DNA of 64,000 nucleotides from Acanthopleura granulata (taxonomy: Eukaryota > Mollusca > Polyplacophora > Chitonida > Chitonidae): NCBI GenBank assembly GCA_016165875.1, contig JABBOT010000080.1, forward strand, positions 43,559,772 through 43,623,771, read 5' to 3'. Both the position numbers and the translations under genes were made by a program. Positions 39,801 to 52,569 of the stretch are shown here, piece after piece (position 1 is the first letter of the stretch; each line of letters opens with the position of its first letter). The notes beneath the pieces are model-generated. The model saw nothing but the letters and a program-made list of their open reading frames with translations. It did not search any database and was not told the origin of the DNA.

Positions 39801-41761
39801 TGTATTTTTACTCACTGATTTTACCTTCGCAGTATTTCCCGCTCATTTTGTTAATAACTGGGACCTTAGACAAGGAGTCATTCTTTCTTCTGTGTTAATT
39901 GTCTCATTATCCCTCCCCCAATAAATCCCCTTCCCTTTCCCATACTGTCAGTGCTTATATCCCATACACTTTGAGTGCAGATCTACCTGCCCAGTGCACT
40001 GAATACATGAATGAGTAATGCTCCACAGTAACATGACTCAAACCTTTATCATAATTCCCCATTACTAAGTGTGATCTCTATTCCTTTCATCTTGAAATCA
40101 AGCTTTGATAACACAAAATAATTTAACCCTTTTTAGATACATGTAAATACTGTAAGTATAAATTATTAGCTGGAATGCCTAACTTATTGTCAGCCCTTTT
40201 CTTTCACAAAACTGAACACATACATGAAAAGAAGGACAGTTTAAAGTAATACACAGGTGGTTTTTATTTTAAGAGTGTTTTTTCTTCCCTGACATCTGAA
40301 GTCTAATTGTGATCAATTTTGCTCATATTTAATCAACTGAATTTACATAAACATATCTACATCCATATACCTGCTCGATCTCCTAAATTAAATTAAAATA
40401 AGAGAAACAACAAAAAAAAACCCAAAAAAAAAACAGAGAAACCTAATGGTAGTAGCAAATCGGCAAAACACAGCACAAAATTTACAAGAATGTTTAATAG
40501 AAAAGTAAGTTTATAAAGTAGTTCAACTCTCTTAAGCTTAAGATTTGTATTTGTCTTTTTTAGCCGTCAATAACAACGTGTATGAAGGTATATTTAAAAC
40601 AGCATCTAGTCTTCAATTAAATTTGGGATCAAAATGATAAATTACAACTGACCTTCAAACAAAGCAATTTTACAGACAAAATCATACAACGTACGCAGTT
40701 TAAAATAGTTCTCCACGATTAATGCGACTACCATGAGAAAATGTCGGAACGTGCAGTTGTTTTCAGTTTAAAGCCATTTGCTGATCTTGGACTACTACAA
40801 CTGACAGGTGTATCAATTAAATGAGATCATAAATCAAAGGCTTTGGCATCTGAACTGAACTTCTGACTAAACTTAGATCACCCGAAAATCTATGGCTAGC
40901 TTTGTATGCAGATTATCCAGAGAGATTAAAGGTTATAGATTACTCCTTCCACGATGACACTCTCCGTTGGAAGTCACAAGACCTGACTGGCCGGTAATCC
41001 CGGACATGACGAGAAAGTCAGTGATGCAGAACCTAACGACTGGAACAGACATCTCATTAATGTTTTAATATATGGGCAAATGTCTTGCACATCTATCCAT
41101 TTATAAATATTATTGGGGTCAAGCTAAGGTCACTATGAGGTCATTCCCGTGATTAGAGTTACATACTAACATAAACAAGAATGAACTCCGATGCAAAGCT
41201 GACCACTTGCAAGTTCAACAGCAACACTGAAGGGCATGAAGTTGGTCCAAGTAGAAAAATTACAGTACACCAAAGACCGTAACAACACCTGATACAAAAA
41301 TTATGTTACACAAAACAATTTCCAATGCTGACGATGCAGAACATTTCATTTTCTAAACGCAGTTGCAGAGAGCTTTAGAAGAGCTCATATAAACCATGAT
41401 AAACTGGCAATGGAGTTTGCTACAAAGACTCATTTCATCTACAAATATTTTCAAATGTTCGAAAAGGCAATTTCAATATAAGAATTAGAACTTCAAGCCC
41501 GGCATACCAGTCAGATTTACCATCGCATGTGCTCCACAAAATTCTAGGTATTAAGAAAAGAATATTTTTAATACCTGCTGTATTAGTCACCACTGGTGAA
41601 AACAGTGAAGAAATCAAGCTTGGGTTCTGGTTCATAGCTTATAGAAACAGTTCATATAAGATTGAACCTATGAGCATATTTTTCAAAAAGATATATTTTC
41701 AAAAAAGTTATCTTTTCTATATAATAAACAGTTCATTGTGTAAGATTTTATTTATGAATTA
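39801..41761. other. non-coding, mainly AT-rich
   Basis: No gene is supported. Poly-A interrupted by CCC lies near 40410-40435. 40700-41200 is less AT-rich and repeat-poor but carries no distinctive motif. Confidence 0.45.
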
Positions 41762-41774
41762 AGTAAATGGTTTA
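41762..41774. repeat. target-site duplication, left copy
   Basis: AGTAAATGGTTTA, identical to 41896-41908, flanks the SINE at its A-rich tail end. Confidence 0.88.
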
Positions 41775-41895
41775 TTTTTTTATTTATTTATTTGTTTGGT
41801 GTTTTACGCCGTACTCAAGATTATTTCACTTATACGACAGCTTCGGGTCATTGCGCTGCGATAGCGCGCTAACCGACTGAGCCACGGAGGCCCCC
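41775..41895 (-). mobile_element. tRNA-derived SINE, internally shortened, mollusc type
   Basis: Read on the minus strand from 41895, the element starts GGGGGCCTCCGTGGCTCAG and continues TCGGTTAGCGCGC, a tRNA-like head with a good box A (TGGCTCAGTCGG). After about 50 bases it passes into GTCGTATAAGTGAAAT, then GAGTACGGCGTAAAACACC, and ends in an AAATA-type tail. No box B (GGTTCGANTC) is present. From memory the family is roughly twice this length, so box B and the central region are missing. Exact 13-bp target-site duplications on both sides show the insertion was made by target-primed reverse transcription and is fairly recent. The tail sequence is the strongest taxonomic marker in the window. 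Confidence 0.88.
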
Positions 41896-41908
41896 AGTAA
41901 ATGGTTTA
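41896..41908. repeat. target-site duplication, right copy
   Basis: AGTAAATGGTTTA repeats exactly the 13 bases at 41762-41774 and abuts the tRNA-like head of the SINE. Confidence 0.88.
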
Positions 41909-44029
41909 CTTAGCATACTTAAGTTAATTGTTTAGAGTTGTTAGGTACATTCTTTGGATGAGACTAAATTGGTGAATGGGAAAAAGCCTGACATTAAACA
42001 GGAGTTCTTGACATACATGTAGTACTTATTATTTAAGAAAAATGATTAACTTTGGAAGGCCTGATGCATTTAATAACATGGTCAAAATATGTGCGGTAAC
42101 AGCACTTACCACTAACTTAAAAACAATAAATGTAGATGTCAACAACTGATTTTTGACATATTTAAAATGAATTGTGTAATATTTGTATTAAATTCCTACT
42201 GAAATATCTGTTAGTGATAAACGCTGATAGTTTTCATCAAATTATTTTCCAATTTTGGGAAGAGCCAAATAATGGCACAGATTTTGTTCAAATTGAGAAT
42301 CCTGATCAAATATACATACTTATTCTGTTGTGTGATAGTAAAATGTAGAACAAAATATCCAATATATCACCGCTGAAAAAGTCAGTGTTCCATTCATTAA
42401 CCTAATAAGTTCTTATTTACCTACAATGGATATACAACAGCTTGCAATTTGAAATCCAAATTTAAAAACAGAGATTTCACTGATATAAAAACAAAACAAA
42501 CAATATTTCAAACGAACAGAAGGCAAAAATTGCCAATTAAACACTGCAAAATGGTGTATATTCAAAATTCAGATAATTCCAACATGTGTTTAGGGACACT
42601 GAGGATAATTATTTTTTTGAAAACTGATTTCAACAAGAAAAAGCTATTTAGTTTTCCAAGCTGTTGCACGTCAGCAGCAAAGATAAAGTTTTATATTCTT
42701 TGCTCACTGAAAAACAAACTGTACAATAGTCAACAAAAGAGACAAAAGAAAAGCAAAAAGAATAAAAACAGAATACATGAAATTACATATAAATTGGTAT
42801 ACACCAAAGCATAATGGAACTGAGATATAATTTAAAAGTATACTGAGAATTTTACACGGATGTATTCCAAAGATGACAACATGTTTACTTAACTTTCAAC
42901 TGTCAAATGTCTCACATAGGGATGTTCTGCTGAAATGCACTTGCTCCAGTCAGAATAAACATGATTTGCACGTAAGTTCAAAGCAGCCAAAATTAGTGGC
43001 AAAATAAACAAAATGGTTTGTTTGTGAATGACATGATGAATTGATTTTCATAGGTTGGATGTTTTATTTATATAAACTCATAAAGAACAAAATTTTGGTA
43101 CCTTATCTAGAGAACATATTGTCATGTTTTATAGGAGGCTGATACAAGTGTCCCATGTCATTGGTTTTACATTATTTGTATCTCATTCAGATGTATTCCT
43201 TCATTCGTAAAGAAAAAATACTTAATCATCCAATCTGAAAGCTATTTTTGCTAAATGAGTAGGTTTCTCAAAATTCACTGTACACAAGTGCAGCATGTAC
43301 CCTCCAAGGGAACTGGAAAGAAAACATTCACGGTGTTGAGATTCCTTGTGGCAATTTTAAAATAAATGATACAACTAGGCAGCAATGTAGAACAAATGTT
43401 TGGTGCATAATGCACGGACATTTTCGATTTTACTTTATTTATTTATTTATTTACAGAATTCCACATCAGCATTTGAACTCGGTGTATCCCACAGCGGAGA
43501 TTGAAGGTAACAGTTATCCCTTAAGCATTATTGAAAACCTTTGTACGTTTCATTGTACTGTTTGTAGATTATCAAATCCATTCAGCTAAATTAGCCCTTG
43601 AGACAAATTTTTATTCCAGGTACTGATCATTGTTTAATTTCAATGTAATTTTTTTGAGATCATCAACGTAATTATTATCCATCTGTTGTTAGCAAAACAA
43701 TAAAACGAAATTAATGACAGAAGCAAGGCTCAACAAAAAGCTGAATAATTAAAATAATCAAAAAAATAATCTTTGATTTGTCAATGTGAATGGAAGAAAA
43801 ATAAACACAATAAAGTGGAAATCAGCAATACATCAAACAAATTTCCGATAACTCTCTAAGAATTTACTTTCAGTCTTCCTTGTATGCTATATGTTTCTGT
43901 TGCGTCATCCTTTTTTTTTGCATAATTATTATGTTTTTACATGAAAATTACACTTTTTTCGCTTCGGTCAGTCTCTATCTTATTTTCACATTTTTACTCA
44001 AGTTCGTGTTATCCCCTTTTTATAGATTT
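41909..44029. other. non-coding, strongly AT-rich
   Basis: No gene is supported. The 121-codon plus frame at 42449-42814 is lysine- and asparagine-rich because of A-rich DNA and shows no domain. A TTTA microsatellite lies at 43434-43454. Confidence 0.5.
43434..43454 (+). repeat. TTTA microsatellite
   Basis: Five TTTA units in tandem, possibly the worn tail of an old antisense SINE, although no SINE body follows. Confidence 0.85.
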
Positions 44030-46260
44030 TTCTCTGCATCGCAATCCTTGCGTCAAAAGCCAAGCGTTTACAAGGCTTGGCTCGGTCGGGGCAGAGGGCG
44101 ATTGCCCAGGTTATGTTCCAACCAGGAGGGGAGGCCTCAGCCACTAGGGAACAGGGCGCCATAGTTTTCCTTAAAATCCCTCGAGAGGTCGAGAAAGGCT
44201 TTTTCAGGATGATTTCAAAAAACATCATGAGTCGTATAAAAAGTGTGCGGGGTACCGTCCAATGAACTGCATTGTTACAGAAATTTTGGGCCTGATCCCG
44301 TTCCCTAAAAAAGAACTCACACAGATCAAATTTGTTTCAACTAATTTGAATCAAGTGATCAGAATAGGATTTGGATTGTGTGCCCAATGACATAAGGCTA
44401 ATGAACTGGAGGTTGGCCGCAGCGAGCAATTGTGCTGGGGCACGACACCAGAGCACATGGAAAAAATTGGATTGTGGGAAAAAACGTACATAGCACGGGT
44501 ACGGCACCATCTAAACAATTAGCAGGTCCGTTGGAGTGTCACCCCACGAAATTAAATGAGAAAAATTCAGAGAGAGAGGAAGAGAAAAAAAACGGTGAGA
44601 GAGAAACGGAATCCTCTCACCTCTCGTAGAATTTAAATGTGCAGGAACTCTCAATCAGCCCAGAAGGTGAATTAGCCAGGAATTCCAACCCTAATAATCA
44701 CAAGCATCCATTTGTGAGGCGCACTGAGGATAGTCAGGGCTGCCGCGAGGCGGGAAGAGCACGGAAAGGCTGCAGTTGTTGCAGCGACATGGGTCGAGCC
44801 TGGGATTAATAGGCTGCAGTGCCCAGTTAGTATCGCCACGGGCGTGGTGCTTCCTGACCTCTGACCCCGGCTTCTACGGACAAAACACGCTGGCGGAATC
44901 CTCATTTACTACAACGAGCAGTATCAATGAGCTTGCCTGTGACCTGGCCGTGGCGCTACCGCTTAACCTCATCAATGCGAATGTGTGTTACGTAAATTGG
45001 AAGGCCAGAGGGCCGAGGCTCAGCCCAATCAGTGGTGATACCCCGCGGATCAGGCAACCCGATCAATAGCAAGATGCAAAGAAGGAAGCCTTTAGCGTAC
45101 TGGCTTTCTCGTTGGGTTGGCATCTCCCAACCTTCACGGCAAAAATATAGCCACATCATTCCTACATTAACCACTTCACGGTTGGAGAGACATAACAAAA
45201 ATCCCAAATTGCACACACGGAGGTGCTCCGCTAGAAAAACCAGAGGAGAATTAAGCCGAGGACAGTGCATCGTAAAAGCCACGTCAACTGCGTGTTTGTT
45301 TCGTGCTTCGTACTTAGAAATCTGTGGAGAATTCCTGTAGCGGAAGCGTAGGGAGATGGGAATATGCTGCCTGGAGGCTGCCCTCATTACAACACTGACG
45401 TAATAAGAGTTGTAATAAAGCCGAAGATGTACCCCCTAGCGGATCACCCCCCAGATAATTTCCCCCGATTCCCCTTCCGCTTCTTTGGCATTACATAACC
45501 CCTTGCTGAGCTCTCTTTACAAGGCCTTCTCACGACTGGGCTGCGAGACATCCCGCCATTGCCACTGAAAAATCCTTTACAACCACAGAACATGCGATCG
45601 CAAGCCCTTCGTATTCAGACAGCTCACATTCAGCGAAATTAGCGTCACAAGTTAGCTGCGATTCTCAGTACCAAATCTGGGCTGGGCACAACTTTTGTGG
45701 TTCGGACGTAGGGGAAAAGTGAAAAAAAAAAAAAAGAAGCGAACCATCGAAAAGAAATCTGCATACACAAAGTCATCACGCGGCACTGGTGAAGTTTGAA
45801 TGGCACTGATAAATCTGATAGGCAGTCCACTATTGAATTGCATGAGGGCCGGCAAGAATTACATCAACAAATACCATTACATAATCAACTCTTCCCATCA
45901 GCCATAGATTATTGCATTTTTAACATTCACCCATTTTTTTTGGACTTCTACTCCCTGAACGCTGGCCTGGGCGCATTCAAAAACCCTCTTGCAGAAATTT
46001 CAGCCATCCCCATGGACTCGCTGTAGAGCCAAAAAAACAGCCGCTTGCTTGTATTAAATTTCCTATTCAACGAAACACAAGGAAGCTCTGAATACCCAGA
46101 TGCTGTAAAACTACCCGGAAATTCTAGCTAATTATCGCCAATGATGGGCACAAGTTTGCATGGCGTTTAACCTCAGGCCCGCGGCCCTTTAATAATAAAC
46201 TCATAAACTCCTTAAATGAGGCGACTTTCCAGATTACCCATTCACTGGCCTCATCACTAA
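44030..46260. promoter_or_regulatory. largest G+C-rich, repeat-poor block; coding status unresolved
   Basis: This is the most distinctive non-repetitive segment. It is CpG-containing, almost free of simple repeats, and has frames overlapping on both strands: minus 44956-45387 (143 codons, the longest of the window), plus 44776-45069 (97) and plus 45032-45340 (102). None shows a domain, cysteine or histidine spacing, or hydrophobic pattern that I recognise, and no clean splice boundaries frame them. Words such as GCTAATTATCGCC (46128 region) and AGAAGGTGAATTAGCC (44661 region) carry homeodomain-type cores. I infer a cluster of cis-regulatory elements more readily than exons. Confidence 0.3.
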
Positions 46261-47827
46261 CATTTCAACCAATCACCTTGTCCTTTTACTGTATCAGAAA
46301 AAAAAGTCAAACTACCTACAAACTGTCTGAAAAGAAAGTCTGTTGTCCAAATCTTTGCCACCAGTGTGCCATAACAATGTATGGTTATGAGTTGCCCAAG
46401 TACCACAGGAGCGATTTTGAAAAGTTATCCCATGTTTTCCAGGAAAGTTTCTAACAGCCCCTGGAGGACTTAACACTTCACAGAGTCTGAATGCATTCAA
46501 TCAACATGTATTACAAAGAGCACTTTCAATTTTTTTGTGTGTGTGGAGGGGGCAGATTTTTTGGTTACAAACCTTCAACAAACTCACTACAGTCACACAT
46601 ACATGTACCACAGAGATTGTGTAGCCTGGGAGTTTAATGGAAAACTTATGATCAATGCTACCACTGGACATGTACAAATAATGAAAATCATAACGATCAG
46701 ACAACAAATGTCTGTCCCTAAAAACCATTTTTCCTCCTAATGCCATCAAAATTTTTTGAAGGCGAAATGAAGATTTTAATATAGCATACTAAAAAAAGAA
46801 AAACACAGAAACTACCGTCACGGATGGATGACATCTCAAATAAGACAGAACACAAAATTTCGGAAAAGTAAGATTTACTGACTGAAAAGTCTGCAAGTTT
46901 TTATTTTATTTTTTAAATTTATTTATATTATTTTATTACAAGTATTATTAAACAAAAGTCTGAATGAATGTTGTTTAATGCCATGTTAATGAGATAGAAT
47001 TGTTCTTTAGAATTATACATATACACCAAAATTGCACCTTCTTTCATCGTTCTTTAGTTCAAATTGTTATTTCATTCAAACATAAAATGCCACTTTCACA
47101 CCTTTTCAATTCACAAACCCACTTTTGTTTATAACTAAAACATAACTTTATATTTAGGACTGATCAATGACCAATAAAACCATTAAAAAACAAATTCACT
47201 GCTCTTAAGAGCTACTGAAATAAAATTTTAAATTCCACTGAGATATATTAAAGTCCTTACTTTAATAATCAGAATTATGTTTTTTTTATCGGAAAATTGT
47301 ATCAGAGCTATGATAACTAAAACAGTACCGTTAACACTGGACAACTACTTGGGATGAAGAAGAACAAGAATGCTAAGTAGTGATTTTAAATTAATTTACC
47401 TATATCAAATGAAGATAAAGATGCCTAACTGTAGAAAGAAATTTAAAAACTTGAAATTACAACTTTTAAACATTTAGCTAATCTTATATTTGAATCATTT
47501 TGAACAGTTTCCAATCTCTATTAAATGAAAGCAATAGATTCCTTCACAGCATTAATTCTGAAGAAAAAATGGCACTTTTGTATACTCCCTTTGTTTTTTA
47601 ATTACGGTAGTTTTATTGAGATGTGTTAGCCTTGGGAATGCTTTACAAAGGGTGCGACCATAATGGTAGGTATGTGTACACTCATTTATGAACAGGAAAG
47701 ACACTGGAACGTCTTGAACAGAAATCAAAATTGTTGAACCCTTTAAGATTCGCTTCCTATTTTGGACGGAACGTCCACTGTTAAGGTCTTCGCTGGGAAA
47801 CAGAGAACAATTATTTGGTGGGCTTAC
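46261..47827. other. non-coding, AT-rich
   Basis: No gene is supported. T/A-rich low-complexity DNA spans 46895-46950. The minus frame 47552-47869 overlaps the upstream exon candidate in another phase and has no domain. Confidence 0.45.
46967..46995 (+). repeat. fragment of dispersed repeat (GAATGAATG...TTTAATGCCA type)
   Basis: GAATGAATGTTGTTTAATGCC resembles the fragment at 13997 in the same orientation. Both may descend from a mollusc dispersed element. Only about 30 bases can be aligned by eye. Confidence 0.35.
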
Positions 47828-47896
47828 CTGAATTCGGCAGTGGGGAAGGCGTAACGTGGGGTGTGCCACTCAATCATGATGCTGATAGAACCGGCT
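47828..47896 (-). CDS. candidate exon, unidentified product
   Basis: On the minus strand GACTGTTGTGACAG (AG at 47897-47898) precedes 69 nt ending CCGAATTCAG, then GTAAGC, a good donor (GT at 47826-47827). One frame is open: a single base completes a codon, then AGSISIMIEWHTPRYAFPTAEF, then two leftover bases. The methionine at the middle (ATG at about 47878) could instead be a start codon in a first exon. Two bases are left over at the donor, exactly what the candidate at 2750-2822 needs, and the join would make serine (AG+T). The match has a one-in-three chance of being accidental. The acceptor pyrimidine tract is weak. I do not recognise the peptide. Confidence 0.24.
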
Positions 47897-50640
47897 CTGT
47901 CACAACAGTCGTTCAGTCAAAGGTTGAAAAGCAAGTGAGGGAAAAGCATCACTAGATTCACGTGGCTGGGCTGAGGGCAGCTAGGCAGCGGGCTGGTAGC
48001 CGCGGCAGCGCGTAAGTACAAACATGCAGTGTGCTGTTACGACAGCTTACTGACAGGCCTTGGACAGTAGTAAGGCAGTTGCCCGTGGTGGCAGGGGGCT
48101 GGTGATACACAGCCTACCCTCTAGATACTACCGTCACTTTGTCTCTCCACCCACGTAGCCTCTGTAGTAAAACCCCTGCTCGGCAGCCAGGCCAGTAGCT
48201 CTTCAGCTTTAAATTACGCTCAACTCTCGGTAACCTCTCAACGCTCCCTCTCCGAACCTTCAAACCCAGTGGTGAGATGAAGGACTTTTTGTAACATATG
48301 AAAAAAATATGACACAAAAAAAATCCTCCACAAGTGTCGTAATGAGGGTTAAATTACCGAGGAACCATCGAAGTGACAGTTGGCCATTACGTCAGCTTGG
48401 GCACTATAGTCAATAGCAATACCTCACACACACTACAGGAACAAGGGCAGCGGTGACAGTGTCAGAAAATTGCATCCAGCGCTAGATGGCTAGTGTATCA
48501 CCACCACGGCATTCGTCCAATACCAACTGGAATGGTTTCTGCAGTTTTGTTGTGGAATTTTTAGGGTTCTTTCTTTTTTTTGTTATTGGTTATGTTTTGG
48601 TTTTCAGCAAAATCACAGCAAGCTAACACCAAAGGAGGCGCGGACAGTATTAGGTTAGGACATCAAATGTTCAGTATTTTGGCAGGCAGGCTGAGCGTAT
48701 TTGGGCAGCATTAGGTGGGTAAACAGCCATCCAGTTAAGTCCCCAGTCCTTGGAGAGCCCCTTTGTTTTCCCTCCGTCTGACCACGTGCGATGACCTCTG
48801 GCCAGTAATTATGGGATGACCTCAATGTCCAGTCAATGGTCTGGCACTACAGACACAACACTATGGACTGGCGAGCTGGCCACTACACAGACTGGCCCCA
48901 CTGGCTGCTTACCATCAGAATTTAGCCCTGAAAACTCCTAGCTAGCAGAACCCAGGAACAGACACGACAGCTGCCTCAAAACACCCGACTCTCCTCAAAA
49001 TGCTGTTTCTCCAAGAGTAGTAGAGAACAAATTTCACCAGCAGATCAATTGTGGATGGCCTGGTAGGTTAAGGCTAGGAATGCCCCTACAGACTGTGCCC
49101 ATTCTGCGGCAGTCTGCGTTACACCATTCAAAGTCCCCGGCTACATGGCCTTGCTTATGGCCCGGGTCAACTTAGCTAAGCCCTATCTCTCTGCAAATAG
49201 GCAATTGCTTGCATGACGTTTGCGCAACTGGTAGTTCATCTCTAAGCTATGTACATAACTCGGCGAGCAGCTAAGAAGGCATTCTTATTTCAATTCCTAA
49301 TTCCCAATTTTCCTAATTTCAATTTTGAGGCCAGCAAAAATACAGGATCAATTGCTGGGCAGCTCTCCTCTCCACAGGCGTTCAACGCTGACTTCTGACT
49401 GCAGCAGTTTGCAGCACAATCTTCAAACTCCATTTTCAAATTGATTCCAAGAATAAAAAATCCCCTCAAGTTGCCTTGTTTGGACAGCATGCCCCTCACA
49501 GAGCCTCTACCAGCCACCCACTCTCTGTGTTAGCCCATTTTGGAGTCCTACAGATCCCTCTGCCCCTAATGAAACCACTGTTTGTTTTTTCACACATCGG
49601 AAAGTTTTGAGAAGTCTGTGTTGTTGCTGCATTTCATTGAAGGTCTCACGGTGATGGGAAGGGTAGGGGGTAAAACGGCGAGGAAATTAAAAACAGTTAA
49701 GGCAAGAGGTCTTAAGACTGACCTGGAGTCAAATGCTTATCTAACAACTGATTGGATCTTTTTAAAATTTTCTCTGGAGCTTAGAAAGTTTCCGGTAGCA
49801 TTTATACTAAGAGGTCTCTAAAAAATATCATCGCTAAATTGCGGTGCCCATGAAAAACAATTAGACAAGGGAATCTTTGGAAAAACGCAGCAGTGCTTGT
49901 CCTTTATTACATCATCAGAGTAATGTGATGTTTTTGTTCTAGTTTGGTGCCATCGGCAAAAATTGCCTAACTCTGTTAGTCGCTTTGTTATGAAGTTTTC
50001 AATACAAGGTATCCAATTTGTAATTTCATTGGTATTTATTGTTGATAATTTCAAAACATGAAAGACAAATGATTGTTCTGTGGAGAAGAAATGAATTAGA
50101 ACCTTATAACAAGTTAGCCCTGCTGTAACAGGCATCTCCTCCAGTGAGACTGTAATAACGTAATCCGGAATTACCGTCTCATACTGAACAGTGATTTCGA
50201 GCCTGATAACCCATTTCTAAGAACTTTTCCATGGCTTACAGATATTAGTGATTTAGAATATTACCAGAAAATTTGTGATTCTAGTACATATCGTTTGGTC
50301 TGTTTCCTAGAGAATGACATTCACAGACTTGAACGTGAGAACAAATCTACACAGCCATCATTACGTCTACATGAGTACATGCCACTTTCAGGTAGTGTTT
50401 AGACGTCTTAGATTTCTTTGCAAATTAAGTCGCTGCCTTCTCAAACAATAAATCTTAATGAGGAATTAAGGAGGCAGAAGATGGGTGCCAGATGTGGAGT
50501 CGTTCACAGTAATACAAATATCGTTTCGTTTCAACACCTGCCTCTTTTCTTACCGTCAAACCTTTCCCAAGACGAATTAGGGTGTCAGTGCTGTGCATTC
50601 ATTTGACACCTTAGTGGCCTGTTATGTTCAGCTCGATGAC
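47897..50640. promoter_or_regulatory. G+C-richer non-coding region with several candidate regulatory patches
   Basis: 47900-48130 is CpG-bearing (GGTAGCCGCGGCAGCGCG). If the exon candidate just downstream on the minus strand is a first exon, this could be promoter territory. 48720-49160 is rich in TGACC, CTGGCC and GGTCA words. 49160-49560 and 50120-50620 are repeat-poor and closed in most frames. No gene is supported. Confidence 0.2.
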
Positions 50641-52333
50641 AGTTTTCTGACTCGCAACACAACACCATCCAAATGGTGACAGCAGCACATAAGGCTATAA
50701 CACCCACCGATCCCAAACTGTATGCTCAGCCTTGAAAACCATCTGTGTGTTGGCTTCATCCTGATGTTCTTATTTCAGACATGAATGTTTACATTTATAA
50801 ATGAAACCACAAAGACACGAAAAAACAAAATGTACAAATAAAAAAAAACAAATGCAGGATAATTTTAAACATGCAGGCAATCTTGTCTAGTGTTCAATGT
50901 GATTAAACTATGATTATTTTGTTAAATCAGTGAATTGGGATATAGGGCTGACCATACTTCTAAAAGCAAAATCACTTGGAATATGCTCTTAACCACGTGA
51001 GATAAATGTGGAAATGAAATGAGAATGGGTTTGGCTCTAAAGACAGCAAACAACCAAATACAGACTATGAGCTAGCTGTTGTACTTTCCTGATGAAATTA
51101 AAAGATCTGGTTTGGCTTTACATGAAACTATGGCAAAATAGGTTTGGGTGTGGTATCATTTGAAAGGACTAGACAGGGGCTGAGATGGGGGTGGTTAGTT
51201 GGGATGGGGCCTGCAACCTGTCACCATTTTGCACCATGACCCTGTTGCAAATGTTCTTACTTCTCTCTAAGGAGTGGACATGGTGTTGCTGTGCATGGAA
51301 TGATGAGCAGTGCCTGACACATGGCCCTTTCCCCAGACTTTGCTGGGTCTAGACAGAAGCACTCGGTCCGTCTGGGTAATGCTTTGCTGAGAGGAGAAGA
51401 GAAGAGAATTAAACCAAGACCCAAGAGTTATGATAGTTAACAGGTCATAAAACTGTCTTGGAGGTACACAGGGCCCTGTCCAGTCGACTGGCGAAGGGAG
51501 CAGTGTTAGCGGCACTCAGTCTTTAAGTGGACAACTCTGCTGCTGAGGCTACTACAGATGCTCCCCCTGCACGCTGGCCACATTCATGGTGTTACAAAGA
51601 CAGGTTAATGGACAATTAAGCTTAAAAAAAAAAAACAACATCATTGTCTCCTGCTTGTGCCAGCAGTAACTGACCAATAAACACAGAGGCCTTTTACAGG
51701 AAATAGCTGTGTGCGCTGGAAACCCCAAACAGTTGTTCATTTCTCCTGACAAAACCTGCATGTTTCCACATCTTGAATGCCACCCTTGCACAGGTTTTAT
51801 CTGATGTCAAAGATGTGCCATACAATGACATAATACCTTTACAAGGAAATGCAGCCACTTGTTTACTGGCTTTTTTATTTTTTTTTTTTGCTCTCTTTTT
51901 TATTTTCTATAATTGTTTGTTGCTTGGGAAAAATGGGAAGATTTAAATTTTAGAAGGAAATGATTTCAGTATTCAGTGAAACAACAGAAAGGTTTAGAAG
52001 GAAAAAAAAGGAGAAAGAGCAAATTTCTATCGTTCCTCAATGGATACATTTGGGCAGAATATGCATTTATACTTGCAACAACAAATATACTGCAACTCCC
52101 TTGGTTGTCCTAGAAAACTAAAATACATATCTGAATTATTATTTGTCTCTTGGCAACATATCACAATAAAGTGTTAAATTAAATTAAAATACAAATTATA
52201 ATTACACCATGTATCTGGAAAAAAATATTCTTTGCTAAAGTTCGAAGCAAAACTTTGGACATAGGACTCAGAAAACCAACATTTTAAGCAATGTGCTGGT
52301 TGGGATCTCTTTATAGAAATAATGTTACTGAAG
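50641..52333. other. non-coding, AT-rich
   Basis: No gene is supported. T-rich tract at 51870-51905. The minus frames at 51267-51515 and 51552-51791 show no domain or splice structure. Confidence 0.45.
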
Positions 52334-52466
52334 TCCTGGAGTGATTATTAGAGTGGTATGAAGCCTGGGGTGAGCAATAGAAAAATGGTAGAAAGTCTGG
52401 GGTGAGCAATAGGAAAATGGTATAAAGTCTGGGGTGAGTGATAGAAAAGTGGCATAAGTCCAGGCC
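52334..52466 (+). repeat. 32-bp tandem repeat, about four copies
   Basis: Units containing CTGGGGTGAGCAATAG and GAAAAATGGTA recur at 32-bp spacing (TGGGG at 52366, 52398 and 52430), with partial copies at both ends. Confidence 0.9.
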
Positions 52467-52569
52467 TCAGGATCACAAAATTGGTACAAATGTAAGAATT
52501 GGGAAAAAGGTACTTTTGTCTTTAGGGTACAAATGCTGGACAACGTGCTGAAGTTTGCTGCTCACCTGA

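Noticed and set aside
42449..42814. 121-codon lysine-rich plus-strand frame
   Set aside because: Lysine and asparagine richness follows directly from A-rich DNA.
44956..45387. 143-codon minus-strand frame, the longest in the window
   Set aside because: No recognisable domain, overlapped by 97- and 102-codon plus frames, and no framing splice signals. The G+C-rich composition makes long chance frames more likely.
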